Origin: RGIG5952 sp045627605
Lineage (GTDB): Bacteria > Verrucomicrobiota > Kiritimatiellia > RFP12 > JAAYLN01
Assembly (NCBI GenBank): GCA_045627605.1
Contig: JAZQOA010000129.1
Location: forward strand, 1-15,600
Length of the DNA: 15,600 nucleotides
Direction: 5' to 3'
Shown here: positions 6,511 through 12,408 of the stretch, piece by piece
Layout of the letters: the number at the start of each line of letters is the position of its first letter
Position numbering within the stretch: position 1 is the first letter of the stretch
Position numbers and translations under genes: made by a program
The notes under the pieces: generated by a model
Database searches by the model: none
What the model was told of the DNA's origin: nothing
The model's input: only the letters and a program-made list of their open reading frames with translations

Positions 6511-7899
6511 CTAATTCCCGAAATACGTCCTGACGGCTTCGCGATGCCGCGGCAATACCAGCGGGGTGCGCGTATTGCCCGCCGACTTGCCCGCGCCGAC
6601 TTCAAGTGCGCCCGGCGCCACCATCGACGCGCCCTGCGCCTTGGGCGCGGAAGCCGAAACGCCCTCCAGGCGCAGTCCGCCATCGCCGGAAAGCCGCCCG
6701 GGCGAAACGCCCATGTCCTTGAAGCCGGCGCCTGTCTCCACCGTGGGGTCCTTCCATGTCAGTTCCGCCGGGGCGTAGCCCTTGCCAATGCCACCCGAGG
6801 AATTCGCCCCCGCGCACATTGAAGCCAGTTCCGAGGCGCACGCCCCCTGGGCGGAGTTCTGCGCAACCAAAAGGGCCAGCGCGGACGCGCCATTCGTGCA
6901 GCATCCGCCACACTGCGTGAGGTTCTTGACATCCTCTTCGGTCAGCATGCGGAGCCGGTCGCCATTGCCCGCCTTGCAAGACTCAAGGGCGTCCAGGAGG
7001 TTGTCGAGCATGTCCTTGGTGAGCTTGACGGGCGTGGCGGATGCCAACAGGTTGCTGATGGTCTCGGGCGAGAGCCCGGACGCCCCCATCAGCTCGCGCA
7101 TCATTTCAGCGGCGCGGGCAAGATCAGCTTCGTTGAGCGTGTTTTGCTCGATTTCCTCAGAGAGGAGTTCCGCCAGGGCCTCGGTGGCGAGGGCGGCGTT
7201 GTTCGCCTCGACGGCCTGCGTCGCGGCGTCTTCGACCGCCTGGTCAAGCGCCTCCGCGACATGATCCATCACCTCGAGCATTTCGCCGGCGGACTTCGCA
7301 CCGTCTCTTCCCGCCTCCAGCCATTCGCGGATTTCCTCCGCCTTTCCAGGTTCGACAATCTCCTGCGCCTCGTATTCCTCAAGGCGCTCGGCCTCCTTTT
7401 CGAGGAGTTCCTCAAGTCCCTTGTTCGGGATCAGGGCGGCGTCGCGCCTGAAAAAAGACCCCGGCGCCAGCACCGCGAAGGCGGCGAAAAGGGCGAAAAG
7501 CACGGCGGGGACGGCCAGACCGGCGACATGACAGCGCACTTTGGGGACGATGCCACGCACGGGGCACGTCCAGCCGGCAACAGCCGCCGCCTCGCCTTCC
7601 ATCATCAATCCGCCGGCGCGAGACGCCGCATCGACGGCGGCCACGCAGGCCCTCGCGGACGGCAACCGACGGAGGGAAAACGCAATCGACGCCACCAGCG
7701 AAAGCAGGAAAACACCCCCGGCCCCACACAAAACCACCAGGCGCGAAAGCCCAGGCGCCGCCAGGCGGACAGCCAGCACGGCCCCGCCAAGGACAGGCAG
7801 GGCGAAGGCGCACGTCCGCAAAACGGCGCGGACGACAAACGCCTGCGCGATTTTGCGGCGCAAGGCGCCGACACCGGCAATCTCGGCATTTGTTCCCAT
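6511..7899 (-). CDS. Three-TM coiled-coil membrane protein, partner of MoxR
   Basis: The protein has 462 residues. Three hydrophobic segments lie at about 22-47, 51-75 and 125-148. A long, highly charged, alanine- and glutamate-rich helical region follows (about 160-275). Next are a cysteine cluster QCGGCC near 329-334 and a low-complexity tail. It ends PRHREAVRTYFGN, similar to the P-x-x-YR-x-x-V-x-x-YF ending of membrane proteins beside moxR in Planctomycetes and Verrucomicrobia (from memory of those loci). ATG 7899 has a GGGAGG site. The gap to yggU is 12 nt and to moxR 28 nt. The likely role is as an inner-membrane substrate or scaffold for MoxR, with the helical part exposed after the third membrane segment. 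No named family is certain. Confidence 0.8.
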   Translation of the reverse strand: MGTNAEIAGVGALRRKIAQAFVVRAVLRTCAFALPVLGGAVLAVRLAAPGLSRLVVLCGAGGVFLLSLVASIAFSLRRLPSARACVAAVDAASRAGGLMMEGEAAAVAGWTCPVRGIVPKVRCHVAGLAVPAVLFALFAAFAVLAPGSFFRRDAALIPNKGLEELLEKEAERLEEYEAQEIVEPGKAEEIREWLEAGRDGAKSAGEMLEVMDHVAEALDQAVEDAATQAVEANNAALATEALAELLSEEIEQNTLNEADLARAAEMMRELMGASGLSPETISNLLASATPVKLTKDMLDNLLDALESCKAGNGDRLRMLTEEDVKNLTQCGGCCTNGASALALLVAQNSAQGACASELASMCAGANSSGGIGKGYAPAELTWKDPTVETGAGFKDMGVSPGRLSGDGGLRLEGVSASAPKAQGASMVAPGALEVGAGKSAGNTRTPLVLPRHREAVRTYFGN

Positions 7900-7911
7900 G
7901 CTGGCCTCCCG

Positions 7912-8199
7912 TTATCCCACGACTCGGGCAAGTGCCGCCGCATCCACCCCCCGCAGCAGCAGTCGCTTGGTTTTCGAAGTTTCCCCGCCTTTAAAGACGA
8001 CGGCGCTTTTAGAAATGCCAAAGGCATCCGCCAGGGTCTCGACCAGCTCCTTGTTGGCCTTGCCATCGACGGGGGCCGAGCGAATCTTCACCTTGAGGGC
8101 GTCGTCGCCGAAAAAGCCGTCGATCCCGGCCTTCGAAGAGCGCGGCTGGGCGCGGACGTTGACGATGACGCCATCGGGAGTTTCGCTAAACCAGTTCAT
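7912..8199 (-). CDS. yggU: YggU/DUF167 (UPF0235) family protein
   Basis: The protein has 95 residues, the usual length for DUF167. The pattern VIVNVRAQPRSSKAGI, then LKVKIRSAPVDGKANKELVETLADAFGI and a GGETSKTKRLLL stretch is typical of the family. The fold is a small alpha/beta domain and the function is unknown. Its ATG overlaps the TGA of scpB by 4 nt, so translation is coupled. Confidence 0.93.
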   Translation of the reverse strand: MNWFSETPDGVIVNVRAQPRSSKAGIDGFFGDDALKVKIRSAPVDGKANKELVETLADAFGISKSAVVFKGGETSKTKRLLLRGVDAAALARVVG

Positions 8200-8876
8200 A
8201 CGTTGCCTATTGGAAGCTCCTCCTGGTCGGGCGGCGCATCGGGGCGGCGCAGCGTCGGGTCAAGTTCCTCGAGCTCGTCGAGGTTCTTGAGGCCAAAGTG
8301 CTCGAGGAAAAGCGGCGTCGTGCCATAGAGGAAGGGTTTGCCGGGAAGGTCGCTGCGCCCCGTCATCCTGATGAGGTGCATTTCGGTCAGGGCGCGGATC
8401 ACGTGGTCGACGGCCACGCCGCGGATGCCCTCGATTTCGGAGCGCGCAATCGGCTGCCGGTAGGCGATGATGGCGAGAGTTTCGAGGGCGGACTTCGAGA
8501 GACGCATCGGCTTGTCGGCCTTGAGGAGCGCCCTCACCCACTTGCCGCACCCGGCCTGCGTCTGGTAGCGCCAGCCGTCCGCGACCTCGACGAGGTCGAT
8601 GCCGAGGCCGAGGCGGTGGAGGTCCTTCGCAATCTCGTCGAGCGCGGCCCGGACGTCGCGGACGGAGACCTTGGCGTAGGGATTGGTCTCGCCCGGCTCC
8701 ATCTTCTGCGTGCAGATCGTCGCGCGGATCGTCTCCGCCGAGAGCGGCGTTGGATTCGAAAAAACGAGGGCTCCGACGATCTGCCGGAGGCTCGACGCCT
8801 CGGCGATGCTCTCCATGACCTCGTCGGCCGCCGCGCCGATTGACGCGCCCTTAGATTTCTTCGGCTGGGTTTCCAT
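8196..8876 (-). CDS. scpB: ScpB, SMC complex winged-helix subunit
   Basis: The protein has 226 residues from ATG 8876 (METQPKK), chosen for the AGGGG site; a further upstream Met would extend the overlap with scpA without a ribosome binding site. The first winged helix lies at about 30-110 (LRQIVGALVFSNPTPLSAE). The second carries the family signature SKSALETLAIIAYRQPIARS (127-146) followed by EIEGIRGV. ScpB dimers bind the kleisin ScpA and regulate SMC ATPase and DNA loading during chromosome organisation and segregation. The gene overlaps scpA by 26 nt and yggU by 4 nt. The C-terminal tail is acidic and proline-rich. Confidence 0.95.
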   Translation of the reverse strand: METQPKKSKGASIGAAADEVMESIAEASSLRQIVGALVFSNPTPLSAETIRATICTQKMEPGETNPYAKVSVRDVRAALDEIAKDLHRLGLGIDLVEVADGWRYQTQAGCGKWVRALLKADKPMRLSKSALETLAIIAYRQPIARSEIEGIRGVAVDHVIRALTEMHLIRMTGRSDLPGKPFLYGTTPLFLEHFGLKNLDELEELDPTLRRPDAPPDQEELPIGNV

Positions 8877-9642
8877 CGGTCCCCTCTTCTCCAAATGCCA
8901 CAATGACGATTTCCGTGAAGGCGTCTTCCTGCTCGGCCGAAATCCGATGCTGCTTGATGAGCTCGAGCATCGCGAGGAACGTGACGATGATTTCGCCGCG
9001 GGGAGACTCCTCCGTGAACAGCGTGGTGAACCTCAGGCGGCCTTCGCGGCGCGCGCTTGAAACGATGAGGTCCATCTTCTCGGGCACGCTCCAGATGATC
9101 GGCTTGAGGTGGTTGATCGGCGCCACGGGACGGTGCTTGAGGATGTACTGGAAGGCGGCGACCAAATCGACCACCGAGATATCCGCCAGGCGCAGGGCCG
9201 TCTTGTCGTCGACGTTGTCGCCGATGACGACGTCGCCGCCCGCGAGGTAGCATTCGGCCTGCTCGGCCTCCAGGGCCATCAGCGACCCGGCCGCGTCCTT
9301 GAACTTCTTGTATTCGACAAGCTGGCGGACGAGATCGAGGCGCGGGTCGTCGTCCTCTTCCTCCTCCTCGTCGGGCCGGCGCTCGACCGGCAGCAGCGTG
9401 CGGCTCTTGATGAGCATGAGCGACGCCGCCATGACGAGGAACTCGCCCGCGACGTTGACGTCGAGCCGCTTCATCTCGTCGAGGTACTCCATGTACTGGC
9501 GCGTGATCTTCTCGATGGGAATGTCGTAGATGTCGAGCTCGTCGCGGTGGATGAGGTACAACAACAAGTCAAGCGGCCCCTCGAAAACCCCGAGGTCCAC
9601 CTTGTAGTCGCCGTTCTGCCTTGCTGCCTGTTGCTCGTCCAT
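8851..9642 (-). CDS. scpA: ScpA, kleisin subunit of the SMC complex
   Basis: The protein has 263 residues from ATG 9642. The N-terminal helical domain, which binds the SMC neck, is clear: FEGPLDLLLYLIHRDELDIY (20-39) followed by DIPI. An acidic tract (DEEEEEDDD, 91-99) marks the linker, and the C-terminal winged helix, which binds the SMC head, includes GEIIVTFLAMLELIKQH. It bridges the SMC dimer together with ScpB. The upstream frame to 9756 crosses a TATAAT box and a hairpin, so I reject the longer start. No good Shine-Dalgarno site precedes the ATG (TTTTGAAG only). It is the first gene of the five-gene block. Confidence 0.95.
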   Translation of the reverse strand: MDEQQAARQNGDYKVDLGVFEGPLDLLLYLIHRDELDIYDIPIEKITRQYMEYLDEMKRLDVNVAGEFLVMAASLMLIKSRTLLPVERRPDEEEEEDDDPRLDLVRQLVEYKKFKDAAGSLMALEAEQAECYLAGGDVVIGDNVDDKTALRLADISVVDLVAAFQYILKHRPVAPINHLKPIIWSVPEKMDLIVSSARREGRLRFTTLFTEESPRGEIIVTFLAMLELIKQHRISAEQEDAFTEIVIVAFGEEGTDGNPAEEI

Positions 9643-9651
9643 CTTCAAAAC

Positions 9652-9667
9652 GGGTGCAAAGGCACCC
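9652..9667 (-). promoter_or_regulatory. Perfect hairpin between the scpA -10 box and start codon
   Basis: GGGTGC-CTTT-GCACCC has a 6-bp stem and is followed on the minus strand by GTTTTG. Its 5' side begins about where a transcript from the TATAAT at 9673-9678 would start, so it could be a 5'-terminal stem-loop. It could instead be a weak terminator for sctU. Confidence 0.5.
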
Positions 9668-9672
9668 AAACC

Positions 9673-9691
9673 ATTATACCAAAACGCTACG
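9673..9691 (-). promoter_or_regulatory. Extended -10 promoter of scpA (TTTTGGTATAAT)
   Basis: TATAAT at 9673-9678 is preceded by TGG, an extended -10 element. No -35 match is found at 15-18 nt. It sits 14 nt after the TAG stop of sctU. The 13-mer TTTTGGTATAATG recurs at 12389-12401. Confidence 0.55.
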
Positions 9692-9692
9692 C

Positions 9693-10781
9693 CTACAACT
9701 CCACGGAATCGAGATCCTCGTCCTCCTTGCGGGCCTCTTCGAGCGCCTTGACCCACTTGAGGACTTCGGCGACGGGTTCGGCAAGTTCGACGGGGACGTA
9801 TTCCTCGACCTTGACCTTGGCGTAGAGGGCGCGGGCAAGCTCGATGTTCTCCATGATTGGGATGCCCTCGGCCAGCGCCGTGTCGCGGATGACTTTCGCC
9901 ACGCGATCCGCACCGGAGACAACCACCTTGGGGAGCGGCGCCTCGTCGGCCTTGAAGCGAATGCCCACGGCAAGATGCGTGGGGTTCGTCACGACGACAT
10001 TGGCCTGCTTGGTCGCGGCACGCGGGTCGGGTCCGTTGAGCAGTTCGTGGCGGAACTCCCGCTGGGCCTGCTTGATTTCCTGGGACCCTTCCTGCTCCTT
10101 GTATTCGCGCTTCACCTCGTCCTTGGTCATCATCATCTCCTTGGTGAAGTTTTTTTGCTGGAAAAGCCTGTCAACTACCGCGATGACGATGTAGCCGAAG
10201 GCCGTGTAGGCGGCAAGGTTCTTCAAGATGACCTTGAGGCACGGGAAGATGTCGTCGATGGTGCCGTAGCAAAGCGGCAGAAGCGCGGGGACCGACATCA
10301 GGATGATCTTGTAGATGAGGTAGCCGAGGAAAACGACCTTGACGATGTTCTTGGCGAACTCAAAGAAGTTCTTCTTTGAAAAAATCTTCTTGGCGCCCTC
10401 GGCGGGGTTGATCTTCTTGAGGTCCGGTTTGAGCGGTTCGAAGGAGAAGATGAAGCCGATTTGAACGAGATTGGCGATGACGCCGATTGCCGCAGCCACA
10501 ACGACGAAGATGAAGGAGTGCTTGACGACCACGATGAGCGCCAGCTTCCCCGCCTCCCGGATGGCCGGCAAGTCGTTCTCCTCGATGCGGAGGCCAATGA
10601 AGCGGATGAGGTTCGAAATGTCGTCCGTCAGTACGATTGCCAACGCGCCCAGGACGTAGAGCATGACGACGAGAATGGCCGTGGAAACCACGTCCTTGCT
10701 TGTGCAAACCTGCCCCTTCTGGCGCGCATCGCGCAACTTCTTCGGGGTCGGCATCTCGGTCTTTTCGCCGCCTTCGGCCAT
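9693..10781 (-). CDS. sctU: SctU/FlhB family type III secretion export switch protein
   Basis: The protein has 362 residues. The N-terminus GEKTEMPTPKKLRDARQKGQ is typical of the SctU/FlhB family. Four hydrophobic segments lie near 30-52, 78-107, 145-165 and 186-205. A charged linker (MMMTKDEVKREYKEQEGS, 216-233) leads to the autocleavage motif N266-P267-T268-H269. The C-terminal cytoplasmic domain carries the VVSGAD and ALAEGIPIMENIELARALY motifs of the substrate-specificity switch. The protein sits in the inner membrane and switches the secretion apparatus from early to later substrates after cleavage between N266 and P267. The injectisome type (SctU) is more likely than flagellar FlhB, judged by the N-terminus and the tail. 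No other secretion gene is in the window. ATG 10781 follows a GAGGG site. FlhB remains an alternative. Confidence 0.92.
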   Translation of the reverse strand: MAEGGEKTEMPTPKKLRDARQKGQVCTSKDVVSTAILVVMLYVLGALAIVLTDDISNLIRFIGLRIEENDLPAIREAGKLALIVVVKHSFIFVVVAAAIGVIANLVQIGFIFSFEPLKPDLKKINPAEGAKKIFSKKNFFEFAKNIVKVVFLGYLIYKIILMSVPALLPLCYGTIDDIFPCLKVILKNLAAYTAFGYIVIAVVDRLFQQKNFTKEMMMTKDEVKREYKEQEGSQEIKQAQREFRHELLNGPDPRAATKQANVVVTNPTHLAVGIRFKADEAPLPKVVVSGADRVAKVIRDTALAEGIPIMENIELARALYAKVKVEEYVPVELAEPVAEVLKWVKALEEARKEDEDLDSVEL

Positions 10782-10809
10782 CTTGCGCCCTCAATATGCG
10801 ATACCGGCA

Positions 10810-10838
10810 ATTTTAGCAAACCAGCCCCAAACGCACAA
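10810..10838 (-). promoter_or_regulatory. Candidate promoter of sctU
   Basis: On the minus strand TTGTGC (10833-10838), a 17-nt spacer and TAAAAT (10810-10815) are found, the latter preceded by TGC, an extended -10. The predicted leader is about 21 nt and contains the GAGGG site. The rest of the 105-nt gap after the sialidase-like gene shows no clear terminator. Confidence 0.5.
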
Positions 10839-10886
10839 TTTTTTCTTGCAGCTGCCCCGCGCGCCATCTCTTCACGGTTGACCGCA

Positions 10887-11897
10887 TCACCGGATTTCGC
10901 GAATCACGCTTTCGGCAACCGTGACAACGACATTGCAGTTGACCGCGTCGCCCGAATAGTAGATGACGGCGTCCTTGTCGCCAAAGCCAACCGCATTTGC
11001 ATTTCCGGAGTCGTACGGACGATTCGTTCCCCCTTGTGCGAGCACCGCAGGTTCGGGCCACGCCATGGAATCGTGGAAGACGGCGTCCGCCATCGCGCTG
11101 CGGCATTTGAGAAGTCCGATCCCACGCTGGTAGTAGTAGTTGCGGACGATTCCGGTTTTGCGGCCGAAGACAAGTGTCGGCGTCGACTCAAGCACATCGT
11201 CGATGTTCGTCCTTGTCTTGGACCATGTTCTTCCCCAGTCGGCAGACGTCAGCTGAAACTGTGGCCCCGAACCGCCTTCGGACCTTGCGATGCAGAGCAA
11301 TCGTCCGTTTCCCAAAACGGCGACGGAAGGCTCGGTTGGCCAGTCCGCGTAGGCGAGTCCGTCCTCGATGATACGCTGTTTCCAGGTGACGCCATTGTCG
11401 CGGCTCGCCAGCGTGCCCCAGGATTTGTTGGCCTTGTCACGGGAATAATCGTCTGAGAACCAGAGGCACATCAGGCCGTCCGTCGTGTTGAAAACGTCCG
11501 TGACCTGCATGGCATTGGGACGGAGCGCGGGCGTGGAAACTAGCTTGAAGGTTTCGCCGTCGGCGGTCCTGTAGAGCGCCATTCGCGGCTCGATTCCAAG
11601 GCGTCGAATCCAGAAGAGGGCCGCGCCGTTTCCATCCAGTCCCTTGCCGATGGACGATGTGCCGCAGTGTTCGTCTTCGAAAAGCAGCTTGCGTTCTGAC
11701 CATGTGGCGCCGCCGTCGTCCGAAAACCGCGTAAAAGCCGCGCGGCCCTTTTCCCAAGGGTTATGTTCCTTGCCGATGGTGTAGACGCAGACGAGACGCC
11801 GGCCAACGGCCTGGATCATCGGCCAGCAGTTGTAGCCTGGTGCGCCTTCGACGATGTAGGTCGTCGGGAGGGGCTCAAGACAGGTCTCTTCGTTCAT
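10887..11897 (-). CDS. BNR/Asp-box sialidase-like protein
   Basis: The protein has 336 residues and no signal peptide. Three Asp boxes are visible: SDDGGATW (59-66), SRDNGVTW (165-172) and SADWGRTW (218-225), as in six-bladed beta-propeller sialidases and related proteins. The usual N-terminal FRIP-type motif is not clear (GYNCWPMIQA stands near that place), and I cannot assign the arginine triad with confidence. The activity may be exo-sialidase or another propeller hydrolase. It starts 24 nt after the nuclease fragment and ends 105 nt before sctU. As a likely cytoplasmic protein it could act on imported sugars. Its neighbour two genes upstream is a large glycan-active-looking protein. Confidence 0.8.
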   Translation of the reverse strand: MNEETCLEPLPTTYIVEGAPGYNCWPMIQAVGRRLVCVYTIGKEHNPWEKGRAAFTRFSDDGGATWSERKLLFEDEHCGTSSIGKGLDGNGAALFWIRRLGIEPRMALYRTADGETFKLVSTPALRPNAMQVTDVFNTTDGLMCLWFSDDYSRDKANKSWGTLASRDNGVTWKQRIIEDGLAYADWPTEPSVAVLGNGRLLCIARSEGGSGPQFQLTSADWGRTWSKTRTNIDDVLESTPTLVFGRKTGIVRNYYYQRGIGLLKCRSAMADAVFHDSMAWPEPAVLAQGGTNRPYDSGNANAVGFGDKDAVIYYSGDAVNCNVVVTVAESVIREIR

Positions 11898-11921
11898 TTG
11901 CGAACCCCATGAAGTGCTGTT

Positions 11922-12383
11922 TTACCGGCAGATTTCGACATTGTTCTTAAAGTAGGCGAGGCCGATCTTTTCGATGTCCGCGAGACCTTCGGCGCGGAAG
12001 GTCGTGTCGTATTGCCTGCCGTCAATCTGCGAACGGGCTTCCCGGGCGAGGGCCTTGAGGTCGTCCGTCTCGGAATCTGCCTTCTTCACTTCAATGATAA
12101 AGGCCGGGAAGGGCTCGACGAGGGGCTTGAGCGCGATGTCGAAGCGTCCCTCGCCCGACTCGACATTGGAAAGGACGCGGAACTCGTCGCGCAGGACGGC
12201 GAGGAAGCCGAGCGTGAGGCCGTGGAAGAAGCCTTCCGCTGCCGCGTCGAAGTAGCTGACGCTCTCGAGGAGGAAAGAGGCGATGGCGGACTTCAAGTCC
12301 GGAATGTCGCGCCGCACGAGTGCGCTCGCGATATCCCCTGTTCCAACCGGCAGTCGTTCAATGTTGTTCTTGCCGAGGATCAT
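11922..12383 (-). CDS. PD-(D/E)XK nuclease domain, probable C-terminal remnant of an AAA-ATPase/DUF1703 protein
   Basis: The protein has 153 residues. It matches the C-terminal nuclease domain (PDDEXK_9) of a widespread AAA-ATPase/nuclease family: SYFDAAAEGFFHGLTLGFLA, VLSNVESGEGRFDIAL, FIIEVKKADSE, and YFKNNVEI at the end. The D of GRFD and the E-x-K of IIEVKK are kept. Whole family members are usually over 500 residues with an N-terminal ATPase, which is absent here. A TGA codon directly precedes ATG 12383 in frame, and the upstream gene ends only 25 nt away, so the missing part is not nearby. It is either a decayed fragment or a gene that kept only its nuclease. Intact catalytic residues and an extended -10 box 7 nt before the ATG argue that it may still be expressed. 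Confidence 0.78.
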   Translation of the reverse strand: MILGKNNIERLPVGTGDIASALVRRDIPDLKSAIASFLLESVSYFDAAAEGFFHGLTLGFLAVLRDEFRVLSNVESGEGRFDIALKPLVEPFPAFIIEVKKADSETDDLKALAREARSQIDGRQYDTTFRAEGLADIEKIGLAYFKNNVEICR

Positions 12384-12389
12384 TCAATC

Positions 12390-12401
12390 ATTATACCAAA
12401 A
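12390..12401 (-). promoter_or_regulatory. Extended -10 promoter just before the nuclease fragment
   Basis: TATAAT at 12390-12395 is preceded by TTTTGG, as at scpA, and lies 13 nt after the TAG stop of the large upstream gene. The ATG at 12383 starts only 7 nt from the box, so a transcript would be leaderless or nearly so. No -35 is seen. Confidence 0.5.
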
Positions 12402-12408
12402 TCGCATT

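Noticed and set aside
5436..6533. 365-aa open frame on the plus strand
   Set aside because: It lies opposite moxR, which has all AAA+ motifs; the antisense product has no domain signs.
6483..6683. Longer start for MoxR at 6683
   Set aside because: The extra 67 residues are Arg/Ala noise overlapping the preceding gene; ATG 6482 has a good ribosome binding site.
7144..8328. 394-aa open frame on the plus strand
   Set aside because: It crosses three minus-strand genes antisense and has low-complexity Arg/Gly/Gln content.
9643..9756. Longer start for ScpA at 9756
   Set aside because: The extension overlaps the end of sctU and crosses the promoter-like box and hairpin; family alignment starts near MDEQQ.
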